Shown: positions 34,539-44,721 of the stretch, one piece after another
Position numbering within the stretch: position 1 is the stretch's first letter
Layout of the letters: every line of letters begins with the position of its first letter
Assembly (NCBI GenBank): GCA_023213395.1
Contig: CM041465.1
Location: 228,601,741-228,665,740, forward strand
Source: Cycas panzhihuaensis
Lineage: Eukaryota > Cycadophyta
Length of the DNA stretch: 64,000 nucleotides
Direction: 5' to 3'
The notes under the pieces: model-generated
Seen by the model: the letters and a program-made list of their open reading frames with translations, nothing else
Databases searched by the model: none
What the model was told of the DNA's origin: nothing
Program-made: the position numbers and the translations under genes

Positions 34539-35087
34539 TGTAGCGAGTCCTTTACCCAATTGGACAGAAAATCGAACAGAGTAGGGTGAATTCACAGACA
34601 CAGAGCAATAATAGAGAAAAAGGTCCACAAATGCTAAATCCAAATAGATCGAATTCACAAATGGCAAACACCTTTTGATCCAAAAGTATATATGTATTGC
34701 CTGCCACAATCGCCAAACCCTTCGAGGCGGGGATCCTCCCAGAAATTTGCAGCCCTAAGGCCGAAAATCTGCACTTGCCTTGAGGCCGAAAATGAAGAGA
34801 AGAGAGCTTCACGAATCGATGGTTTTGAATGATCTCAAAGTCCCTATATATAGGCGCATAAACTGGGACAGAATGAAGTCGGCCAGAGCAGGGAGGAGTG
34901 CGCTCAACATAATCATGAGAAGTCGGCTACAACTTCTCAAAAAACTGGCAGGCCATCTTTAAATGGTCATAACTTTTGATAGGGATGTCGGAATTGACTT
35001 CCGTCTGAACCGTTGGAATCGTCGTTCAGAGGCCTATCATTTGAATGCTTATATGCTATAACTTTGACCATATTTTGGAGTGCTACA
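34539..35087 (-). repeat. Element E 5' LTR
   Basis: The LTR is 549 bp with the same ends as the 3' copy. Confidence 0.96.
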
Positions 35088-35092
35088 TCCAC

Positions 35093-36885
35093 TCACAAAT
35101 ACACCAACAGTCTTGATCTTACAAGGAAGATACAACAACTGAAGACAGTAATTTTAGAAGTGTCCAACCCTGATCTTTGTAATAGATCAAATAGTTGGCC
35201 CATATCAAATTTAGAGCAAGTGAGGCATGGTTGATCTCTATGGATGTATTGTACTTTCCTTGGAGTTCATACCTCCAATAACACCCTTTTCAAATATCTT
35301 TTCTTTGAAAAAAAATCTCAATTGTTGTGCACTAATTGTATGGTTGGTTGGTCTCCTACGGAATGCACTAATCTTGAGACATTAGAGGCAAGGTTTGAAC
35401 CTTTTTCGGGCCTCTCCAACAAAGATTTTAAAGCAAATTTTTAAGAATTTTAATGGATAAAATAAATTGCTTATGAAAAGATGATGATGTTGTTTTATGA
35501 TTGCTTGAAAACTTGATACAAAATGCTTCCAAATGAAGTTGCTTGATTGCTTGAAATAACACTTTAAGTGTTGAATAAAGAGCACTAAAAACTTGAACAA
35601 AGTACAAGTGCCAAATGAGAAGACGATGCTTTCTTGTAGTGGTTGAAGCGGGTTCCTTCTTGAAATGCAGAATCAACGATTTAATGCACAATCTAATGAC
35701 TTGTGCCAAGTCACATGCCACCAAGAAGATGTTAGAACTTCATAATAGTCCTAACGCGTATAAGAAAGTGATTTTTTGTATTAAAATAAGTGATTTTAAT
35801 CGTTTTTGATGACTAGGACTAAGAGGACACCCTGCTGGGAGCCTTAATCATTTGTGCAATGCGAATTTATGACGATAAAGTACAAAAATGAGTCAAATCA
35901 CTAATTTTTGAGTCAAAGAACACACTTGGAAATTTTTTAAAGTGTTAATTGAACTAAAAACAAAGAGGTCAATTTTTGTTTAAACAACGATGAAATATGA
36001 TGAAAGTCACTTTAAAAAGATAAGCTTTAGGAAAGTGAAGGTTATTAAAAATGGAATATTCAAAGAATATTCAATATTTTTATAACCTAAGGTCAAATTA
36101 CAAAAGTTCAAAATCAAAAATTTTACCAAATAACAAAACAACGACGTTGCTGGCGACTTCCAAATCACGTAGGGCACGATAACTTTTGATTAGAGCAATA
36201 AACAATGACAGTTTCAGGTGACACTTTGTCAGGCCTTGAGATTGATGCAACTCGAATTTCATTGCGATTGGCAGACTGTGGAGAGAGGTCCAACCAAATG
36301 AGTGAACTGGAGAGGTGCATGACAGTGGAAGGAAACTACAAATCATTGTAAGAGACACATGCTTTCGCAAGTGAGTTTAACACTTTGGATGAGTGTGGCT
36401 ACGACAAATATAGATCCAAACACCTATAGGGAGCTCTAGAACGAATAAGCAGAGGAGAAATGAGTGAAAAATGGTTTTTTTTTGTGATAAATACGCTCAA
36501 TTCATTGAGAAATCCGCCCAACTGAGTGTGCATGTAGTTGTGGGTCTACAAGTGACTGAGAACAACAGATTCTATTGAGTTTGAAGCCAACAATAGAGAG
36601 TAGTCTACAGATTTCTTACTGCAAAATACAATTTTTGTGTGGGAAAATGAAAAAAACTTGTGTTTTCTTTGTATTTTCCCTACTGCAAGTACAAGCTTAG
36701 CTTCAAAAAAAATTTCTTAGAAATTAAATTTATTAATTTCCAGCTTGCAAACACTTTGAGATGATAAAAAATGCAAAAAATAAAGCCAAACTTGGCCTTG
36801 GATCGCCTTCAAAGAGTGAAGGTCATCACCAAGGGTTTGGTGCACTTTCTAAAGCTTGAAAGCAACAAATACTCCTCTCCAATCT
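35093..36885 (-). other. Element C untranslated leader
   Basis: About 1.8 kb aligns, reversed, with the leader of D (37808-39780). The clearest stretches are ggcctctccaac and the cluster around 35340-35430, matching 39360-39440. The leader has no element gene. With the leader of D it forms a large inverted repeat. Confidence 0.8.
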
Positions 36886-36897
36886 GCTTTGATACCA
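36886..36897 (-). other. Element C primer binding site (tRNA-iMet type)
   Basis: The minus strand reads TGGTATCAAAGC, one G-to-A change from the canonical site, two bases from the 5' LTR. Confidence 0.85.
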
Positions 36898-36899
36898 AA

Positions 36900-37244
36900 T
36901 GTGGAGCGTGGTATGTGCTCCAATACCATAAAGACAACCTAGGATCTCTTGGAGAGGAAGTGTGCTAAGAGATTATGATGATTAACATCAAATCAATAAC
37001 ACTAAATGGACAAGCAAGTAAGCAAGCATAAACTCAAGCATACGAAGAAAATAGAAATGGGCTAATATTTGTTCCTATTTCCAAATAACAAGATTAACTT
37101 GTATTTAAATGAGCAACATAATAATACAATACCTCACGCTCATCATCCTCTACATGAGAAATGGTCCTAATATCTGGAAAAGGAGGAGGAATCTTAGGGG
37201 GTTGCATGTTTGACACTTGCCAAACATGCACACCTTGACCCATG
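36900..37244 (-). repeat. Element C 5' LTR, proximal part
   Basis: The plus strand begins TGTGGAGCGTGG. This part ends at the D insertion, and the LTR continues at 44537-44716. It carries a hairpin at 37204-37229 (gcatgtttg and caaacatgc arms). Confidence 0.9.
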
Positions 37245-37793
37245 TGTTAAACCTTATGTTTACATGTTAAGAGAATGTACTTTAATTTTTATGTAATATG
37301 TGTACTTTTGTACTTTAGGGGTGACTTATCACTTAAGTGATAAGTGCACACCCACATTCTTTCTAGTGACACAACATTGTCACTAAAGGGTCAAATGGAC
37401 CCTCATGCATTTTTGCTCACATGAGAGCCCAATAGGACACATGTCCTACATGCAAGGCATGTATCTTGGATCTTTGACACTTGTCAAACTTCCAAGGCCT
37501 TAGGTCTCTCATTTCACTCTATATAATGAGAGCTCTTCTCATTGTCTCATAAGAGAGTTGGAGCTGTATTGTTATGCTGTCAGTTTGCTAATCAAATTGT
37601 TTATTCTTTGGAGGTTGGACCAATTCCAACTCCACACATTGGGTATCATTTCTCTTGCTCCTTCATTTTATGCTTTGTCTCTTATGCTTTCTTTTACCTT
37701 GAACTATATTTGTTAAGTATTTGTGCTTCTAGAATTAGAGTGATCTTAGCTTCTAGATCTTGGGACTGTGAGGCCATTAGGCCTCTTTTCACA
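37245..37793 (+). repeat. Element D 5' LTR
   Basis: It starts TGTTAAACC and ends TTTTCACA. It contains a 22-bp perfect palindrome (37324-37345), an imperfect hairpin (37465-37496) and a TATA box (CTCTATATAATG near 37512). Confidence 0.96.
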
Positions 37794-37795
37794 TT

Positions 37796-37807
37796 TGGTA
37801 TCAGAGC
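37796..37807 (+). other. Element D primer binding site (tRNA-iMet)
   Basis: The site reads TGGTATCAGAGC two bases after the 5' LTR. Confidence 0.95.
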
Positions 37808-39780
37808 AAGAGGAGACTAGTTCCCTCTGTTCTGTTTGTAGCTGCTTAAGGAGATTCGAAGAAAGCCTACAAATCCTTGGTGACGACCTTCGCACTCTGA
37901 AGGCGATCCAAGGTTTGCTTGAAGATCGTTTCTTGCAGGTTCAAGGCTTTGCTGGAGTATTTTAAAAGGAGGAGCTTTCTATATTCAAATCTGAATTTTT
38001 TTTTCAGATTACCTTCAAGGTTTTAAGCAAAGTACTCACGTTTTTTGTAATTTTTCTACTAAAATCTGCATTTTTTAGCTAATTTTTTTTTCACATTTGG
38101 GTGCTGAGCTATTCTCTAGCCATTTGAAGCTCTCAGGCTGAATTTACTTGAAGTTTGAGGCCCCTTGCAGGCTGTGGATCAATTTCTGGGCATTTTCAGC
38201 CTTGAAACCTCACTCAAAAAGCACAAAAAATTACTGTTTTTCACTCGTTTTTCTCATATCAAGTTGGCTGTCTATATACCGACCCTACATGCAGCTGTAA
38301 TAGACTTAAGGGAAGAGTTTTAGTGATTAATGCGAGAGTTTAAAACCCCGGAGAGCCGTACGGCTCCAGTTTTCCTTTCTCAAAGACGTGTAACCAGCCA
38401 TACATTCAATTACTTGCAGCTCTGTATACACTTAGCGAAAAGCCTTGAGATTTTAGAGGGAGTTGGGTACCACTTGGGCACCCCTCCTTCTAAATTTTCA
38501 GCACAAATAGAGGTCTCTACGCACTGTTCTCATCATTTGCGTGTCCACGTGAGCTGCCCAAGTCACGCTGCCATGATTGCAAATTTTGTTGTGTGTGATA
38601 AGTGACTCAAACAAGTAATTTCTAAGCACCATTATCATCATTAAGTGAAAAATTTTGCTATTTTTAGTGCTTATTAAGGCTCCCTGCGTGGTGTCTTTAT
38701 TGTTCAAGTTGCAAAAAAAAATTCAAATTTCAGCTTATGTTTTTGGCTCTTTAAGCTCTTTTTAACACTTAATTAATGTTGCATAAGTGTTAATTGACTT
38801 AGGTGAAGTGATTTTAAGTGTTTGCATATTGTAAAAAGTGATATTTATCACTATTTTTCAAACACTTTTTTTAAGGCACCTTGCATGGTGGCCTAATGCC
38901 CTTAGTCACAAAAAGGGCTCAAAAAAACACTTTGTACTTAATAAAATCACTTCTCTTTTGATTGTTGGGACTGTTTTAAGTCTCAACACTCGGTACTTGC
39001 TGTCCATTTTTTTGCAAGTGGTTCTCTTACCTTCACTTTTCAGCATTAAAAGGAACCCATTTGTATCATCATCACAAGTTTTGCCTTGCTACATTGAGTA
39101 CTTAAGCACATTTTTCAAAGTACTTTTGCAAAACTTATTGTAATCAAGCATCTGTTTTTTACTTGGATCAACATAAGCACTACACTTCATTAGAGTGCTC
39201 ATTGTAATCAACACTTCAAGTGCTCATATTAATGTACTAAAATTGCTTCTTTTTGAAGCCACTCTTTCATTGTAAAGTTTAATCAAGCATTCTTTTAAGT
39301 ACATCATCCAAGTAAATAAATCTAAGTTCACTTTAAAACTTCTAAAAAGTGACTTAAAATCTTGTTGGAGAGGCCCGAAAAAGGTTTAAACCTTGCCTCT
39401 GAATTAATCTTAAGCTTGGTGCATTCCCTAGGGGACCAACTGACCGTACGGTTAGTGCATGACAATTAAGGTTGCTTGAGGGAAAAGAGGTTTGAAAAGG
39501 GTGTTATTGGGGTTGTGAATCCCAGGGAAAGCATGCTACGTCCATGCAGATCAACCCTACCTGCCTTGTCCTAGATTTAACTTGGCCAACTGTTGGATCT
39601 CTTTTATAGATCAGAGTTGGACCAACTCCATAGCTTAGTCCTCCACCCCTCATCATTCCATTTAGTTGTTGGATCTTCTAGTAAGATCAAGACTGTTGGT
39701 TTCGTTAGAAGGTGGAACTTAAGCGACGAAAGCTTTGAGTTTCCAAGTTATCTGCTAGCTTCAAGCCTTATAACTGAAAC
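37808..39780 (+). other. Element D long untranslated leader
   Basis: Nearly 2 kb separate the primer site from the gag start, three times longer than in A and B. No long frame is present. Two GTAC palindromes stand out: GAGCCGTACGGCTC at 38353-38366 and ACCGTACGGT at 39443-39452. Confidence 0.75.
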
Positions 39781-40790
39781 ATGGCTGCTATCAACATGCT
39801 AAATGCATGCACCATTCGATTAACAGGTCAAGATAACTATCAAGAATGGAAGAGACTCACTCAAAATTTGCTGATCATGAATGAATTTTGGAGTTATGTT
39901 TACGGAGACTACCTCAACTCGCACTGTTATCAATGGCAATGTAACTGTGCAACCTGATGATGCTTTAGTTGTTGTTTGGGAAGCCAAAGATGAAATTGCT
40001 TTGGCATTCCTTCATATGATTGTGGATGTACATGTGGATCAAAATATTGCTTGTGTTAAAACCTCTAAAGAAGCTTGGGACATTTTGTCCTCATTGTATG
40101 AAAGGTGAGATGAAGCTCGCATTTTAATGGTTAAAGCCCAATTGTATTATGTAAAGTTTGTCAAGTCAATGTCGGCTTTTCTTTCCTCCATTAAAGAGGT
40201 ATGTAATGAGTTGAATACACTAGGTAGTCCAGCAATAAGAGATGAACTGATCACATCTATCACCAAAGCTTTGCCAAAGGACTACAATGGCTTCATATCA
40301 TCTACTACAAGAGATGGTTCTCTCAAAACAATGACATTCAATGAATTTGAAAGTCTGATACTTTAAGAAGAACAAATCTACAGTAAAGATAATGAGGAGG
40401 AACCATCTACATCAGGTGCATTCACGGCCAACTCAAAGGCCAAACAACACCCCAAACTTACACTCTCAAAGCAGCTTGGGAACATGAACATTGGGTCTTC
40501 AAGGATCAATGTTGTATGTCATTATTGTGGCAAACTTGGCCACATAGCACCTGATTGTCGAAAAAGAAAGCAGATTTACGTCAACAACAGCAACAACCAC
40601 GTCAACCAAATCGGTACGACAGATCCACGCCGGTACCAACAAAGATTCTAGCAACAACAGCAGCAACAACAACCCCCTCGACCAAATCGAGGTGCCTATC
40701 GAGGAGGTCAAAGAGGAAGGGGGGGCATTTAGAGGTGGCAATCAACGCCACTTTAATCAGTTTGCAAATGAAGACAAACTGTTTTGTGCA
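39781..40790 (+). pseudogene. Element D gag
   Basis: The ATG at 39781 begins MAAINMLNACTIRLTGQDNY and EWKRLTQNLL, the start of copia gag. A frameshift falls near 39920. The frame 39881-40366 gives EIALAFLHMIVDVH, AWDILSSLYER with a stop near 40106, and LPKDYNGFISSTTRDGS. A CCHC knuckle, CHYCGKLGHIAPDC, is readable near 40517-40558, followed by a glutamine-rich tail in shifted frames (40570-40690). Confidence 0.9.
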
Positions 40791-41230
40791 TATCAAACAT
40801 CGAAGGTTGATGAAACTTGGATTATTGATTCTAGAGCTTCACAACACATGACTAGAAGTGAAGAGCTCGTCACCGACATCAAGGAAGGTAAAGGTCAATC
40901 AGTGACCTTTGGGAACAATCAATCTGTTAAAATTTCTGGAATAGGCACAATAACTCCTTTTCATTCTTCATCAAATCCTCCCTCCTCATTTTTCGATGGC
41001 AATGGCTACTTCATACCTTCAATGGACAAGAACTTACTATCTGTTAGCAAGTTGGACAAGCAACATATGAGTGTCTTGTTCAGAAATGGGAAATGTATAA
41101 TCAGTGACAAAGATGACCAAGTAGTAGCTATTGGCTATGAGGATCAAGGCCTCTACAAATTGGATGCAAATAATATAACACTTGATTCTGCTTACTCTAG
41201 TTCAATTCACTCCATACTTGTCCAAGATGG
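40791..41230 (+). pseudogene. Element D protease
   Basis: The active-site segment reads TWIIDSRASQHMTRSEE, in which the glycine of the DSG triad is Arg (AGA at 40833-40835, one transition from GGA). Glycine here is nearly invariant in retropepsins, so activity is unlikely. The linker continues with SVTFGNNQSVKISGIGTI, SVSKLDKQHMSVLFRNGK and GLYKLDANNITL. Confidence 0.9.
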
Positions 41231-41830
41231 AACTTTGGCATCAACGTTTAGGCCATTTGAGCTTAGATAATTTGAGGCAGATGATCAATAAGAATATGGT
41301 ACATGGGCTTCCAAAGATATATGGCACAAAATGTCTTTGTGAAGCGTGCATTATGGGAACTCAGCATCGCTTACCTTTCCCTAAAGGCAAAGCGTGGCGT
41401 GCATCACATCCTTTGCAGTTGGTACATTCGGATTTGTGTGGACCTATGTCCACAGCATCTTTTGGAGGAGCTTTGTATTACATCTCCTTCATTGATGACT
41501 TTTCTCACAAAGTCTGGGTCTACTTCATCAAACACAAATCTGAAGCATTTTCCAAGTTCAAAGAATTCAAGCTTGAAGTGGAAAATGAGTCTGGCCACTC
41601 AATCAAAACATTAAGGATAGACAATGGAGGTGAATTTACATCAAATGAATTCGCCTAATACTGCAAGGATAATGGCATTCAGAGACAACTAACTATTCCT
41701 CACACTCCTCAACAAAATGGAGTCTCCGAACGAATGAACAGAACTTTGGCTAATAAAGCCAAAGCAATGATGCATGCACAAGGACTCACTCGAGCCATCA
41801 AGCGTAAGCATTTCACACAGCTGCCTATGT
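41182..41830 (+). pseudogene. Element D integrase core
   Basis: The frame reads LWHQRLGHLSLDNLRQM and CEACIMGTQHRLPF (zinc-binding), then LVHSDLCGPMS, LRIDNGGEFTS and GVSERMNRTLANKAKAMM, so all three catalytic acids are present. A stop interrupts at EFA*YCKD (41656-41658), and the frame is lost after GLT near 41790. Confidence 0.92.
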
Positions 41831-43970
41831 GGCCAATCGCAGTCCTACTACAGCAGTCACCGATATGACACCCGAGGAGGCATGGTCTAGAAAAAAGCCT
41901 ACTGTCAGCCATTTGAGGACTTTTGGGTGCACTGCTTATATGCACATTCTCGATCAACAAAGGAAGAAATTAGACAAGCATAGTCTAAAATGCATCTTTG
42001 TAGGATATTCCATTCACAGCAAAGCCTACAAGTTGTATGATCCCATAGGGAAGAAAATGCATCTCTCAAGAGATGTCATCTTTGCTGAAGAAGATTATAC
42101 GGAGTTGCAAACGGCATCCATGCAACCTTCCATTGACAAAGGCAAGAAGATTGTTGAGGCCTTTCTTCCCTCTCAATCTTCTACACTATGTACATCATCT
42201 GCACCCGTTGGACCATCTACATCAACTAATTTTGTTCCACTTGATCCAAGCACATCTTCTGTTGATCAACCACTTAGACCAGAAGATCTTGAGGTTCAAG
42301 TTACTTCGATTCAAAAGTTACCAAAATGGTACACACAAATAGTTCAGGACGACCACATCATTGAAGGAAAACGTCCATCAAAATATCGGCAGCAGACCAA
42401 TTATGCACTTATGGCTGAAGTGCTTTGTGTTGATGAGCCTTCCACTTTTGAGGAGGCTTCTAAAAATGAAAATTGGAAGGCTGCCATGGATGAAGAAATC
42501 CATTCTATTGAAAAGAATGGTACTTGGAATTTGGTTGAATTGCCTAAACACAAACAGGCAATCAATTGCAAATGGGTCTACAAGACCAAATTCTATTCTG
42601 ATGGTTCACTTAAACGGTAGAAGGCCCGCCTTGTGGCAAAAGGATTCAAACAAAAAGAAGGCATAGACTATGAGGAAACTTTTGCACCAGTGGCAAATAT
42701 GAACACCATCAGACTCATCTTGGCCTTAACTGCTCAATGCAAATGGCCAGTCTATCAGATGGATGTGAAGAGCGCCTTTCTTAATGGCGATCTTCAGTAG
42801 GAGGTATATTTGGAGCAACCGCCCGGTTACAAAGTACAAGGCAAGGAGCATTTTATATATCGCTTAAAAAAGGCGTTATATGGCTTGAAAAAAACTCCAA
42901 GAGCATGGTACTCAGATCGATGATTATTTCTTGAGACATGGGTTTCATCGATCTACTTCAGAGCCTAACCTATACATCAAACATGAAAAGAACCATAGCA
43001 TTTTTGTTGTCTTGTATGTAGATGACTTAGTGATCACTGGGAATGACACTAAGATGATAAACATTCTCCAGGATGACTTAAAGAGAAGTTTCGAGATGAC
43101 AGATCTTGGACTTCTCCATTACTTCTTAGGCTTTGAGGTATGGCAACAGCCAAGCTATATCTTCATCTCCCAAGCGAAATATTCTTGGGACATTTTTGCA
43201 TGATTCGAGATTCATGACTACAAACCAGCGCCTACACCAATGGAGAATGGATCTAAGCTTACTCTCAATGAGGAAGCTACACCTGTAGATCCCACACTTT
43301 ACCGGCAGTTGATTGGGAGCCTCAGCTATCTCACCAACACTCGACTGGACATTTCATTTGCAGTTGAGATTTGCTTACGATACATGTCTCAACCCAATCG
43401 GATACATTGGAATGCAGCTAAACGCATACTTAAATACATAAAAGGCACATTGCAGCATGGCCTTGAGTATGCGTATAATGAGAACTTCACTCTGGAAGGA
43501 TTCTTTGATTCTGATTTGGCAGGTTGCTAAGATAGCAGGAGATCAACCTCGGAATACTATTTTTGCCTTGGTTCAGCAATTGTTTCGTGGAGTTGCAAGA
43601 AGCAATCCAATGTTACCTTGTCCTCCACCGAAGCAGAGTACAAAGCTGTAGTCAGCGTAGCTTGTGAGGCTATCTGGCTACGATGGATTCTTGGGGAACT
43701 TGGACGTGAGCAGGGTCACCCCACTAGGATACATTGTGACAATCAAAGTGTACTCAAGTTAGTCAAGAATCCAGTTTTTCATGCACGGACAAAACACATC
43801 GAGGTTCACCATCACTTCATTAGAGAGCATGTTCAGAATGGTGAGATCAACCTCCAGTACAGACCTACAGAGGAGTAAACAACAAATATCTTTGCCAAGC
43901 CTCTTGGTAGAGAAAAGTTTGTAAAATTCAGAGATGGTCTTGGTGTTCGACTTAACATTGTAAACAGTAA
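41829..43970 (+). pseudogene. Element D integrase end, reverse transcriptase and RNase H
   Basis: The open stretch 41829-42620 covers the integrase C-terminus (EEAWSRKKPTVSHLRTFG, CIFVGYSIHSKAYK), a serine-rich linker and the start of reverse transcriptase (LPKWYTQIVQDD, NCKWVYKTKFYSDGSLKR), ending at a TAG. It continues [34 protein letters not shown] with a second TAG near 42798, [13 protein letters not shown], then VVLYVDDLVITGNDTK, with the catalytic box intact. RNase H follows with stops near 43530 and 43876: TLSSTEAEYKAVVSVACEA, CDNQSVLKLVKNPVF and AKPLGREKFVKF. Confidence 0.93.
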
Positions 43971-43977
43971 GGGGGGG
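43970..43977 (+). other. Element D polypurine tract
   Basis: The tract reads AAGGGGGGG (from 43969) immediately before the 3' LTR. Confidence 0.85.
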
Positions 43978-44531
43978 TATTAAACCTTATGTTTACATGT
44001 TAAGATAATGTACTTTAATTTTTATGTAATATGTGTATTTTTGTACTTTAGGGGTGACTTATCACTTAAGTGATAAAGTGCACACCCACATTCTTTCTAG
44101 TGACACAACGTTGTCACTAAAGGGTCAAATGGACCCTCATGCATTTTTGCTCACATGAGAGCCCAAAAGGACACATGTCCTACATGCAAGGCATGTATCT
44201 TGGATGTTTGACACTTGTCAAACATCCAAGGCCTTAGGTCTCTCATTTCACTCTATATAATGAGACCTCTTCTCATTGTCTCATAGGAGAGTTGGAGCTG
44301 TATTGTTATGCTGTCAATTTGCTAATCAAACTGTTTATTCTTTGGAGGTTGGACCAATTCCAACTCCACAATTTGGGTATCATTTCTCTTGGTCCTTCAT
44401 TTTATGCTTTGTCTTTTATGCTTTCTTTTACCTTGAGAGTATTATATTTGTTAAGTATTTGTGCTTCTAGAACTAGAGTGATCCTAGCTTCTAGATCTTG
44501 GGACTGTGAGGCCATTAGGCCTCTTTTCACA
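43978..44531 (+). repeat. Element D 3' LTR
   Basis: The LTR is 554 bp. Its first two bases are TA instead of TG (G-to-A at 43979). It carries a perfect 14-bp-arm hairpin at 44199-44230 and the palindrome with a 1-bp insertion near 44057-44076. Confidence 0.96.
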
Positions 44532-44536
44532 CCATG

Positions 44537-44716
44537 TGCACTCAGATGTGCAAAGGTGCATGAGGGGTACATTGATCCTCAAGTCACAACATCATGTTAC
44601 TAGAAACAATGTGGGTGTGTACTTTAGCACATTAGGTGGTAAAATACCCTTACATAAGGTTCATAACTTTACAATATAAAGTACATGACTTAACATTTAA
44701 ACATAAAGGTCTAAGA
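44537..44716 (-). repeat. Element C 5' LTR, distal part
   Basis: This completes the LTR begun at 36900 and aligns with 21230-21406. The terminal bases read ctaaga where the 3' LTR has ctgaca, so the outer TG...CA end has mutated. The TSD copy gctgg follows at 44717-44721. Confidence 0.88.
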
Positions 44717-44721
44717 GCTGG

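Larger units (their letters stand above)
29513..35087 (-). mobile_element. Ty3/gypsy chromovirus E
   Basis: E has LTRs at 29513-30059 and 34539-35087, a tRNA-iMet primer site, gypsy gene order (protease, reverse transcriptase, RNase H, integrase) and a C-terminal chromodomain, all on the minus strand. The TSD is tccac (29508-29512 and 35088-35092), perfect. LTR divergence is about 2% by eye, with a cluster of changes near 29905 and 34930. E sits in the untranslated leader of C. Confidence 0.96.
37245..44531 (+). mobile_element. Ty1/copia retrotransposon D (full length, relative of C)
   Basis: D is 7287 bp with LTRs of 549 and 554 bp, a primer site, a 2-kb leader, gag, protease, integrase, reverse transcriptase, RNase H and a polypurine tract on the plus strand. 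The TSD is ccatg (37240-37244 and 44532-44536), perfect. LTRs differ by about 3% by eye, including a 4-bp insertion. It inserted into the 5' LTR of C, in opposite orientation. Confidence 0.97.
20905..44716 (-). mobile_element. Ty1/copia retrotransposon C (host of B, E and D)
   Basis: C lies on the minus strand with its 3' LTR at 20905-21406 and its 5' LTR split into 36900-37244 and 44537-44716. The flanking TSD is gctag (20900-20904) and gctgg (44717-44721), one base apart. It was invaded by B in the integrase-RT linker, by E in the leader and by D in the 5' LTR. Removing these leaves about 5.7 kb, shorter than its relative D because most of reverse transcriptase and RNase H is deleted. It sits in the hAT transposase gene. 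Confidence 0.92.

Noticed and set aside
37560-37965. Possible host exons around 37542-37965
   Set aside because: The sequence is the 3' part of the D LTR and the start of its leader; the LTR part is repeated at 44276-44531.
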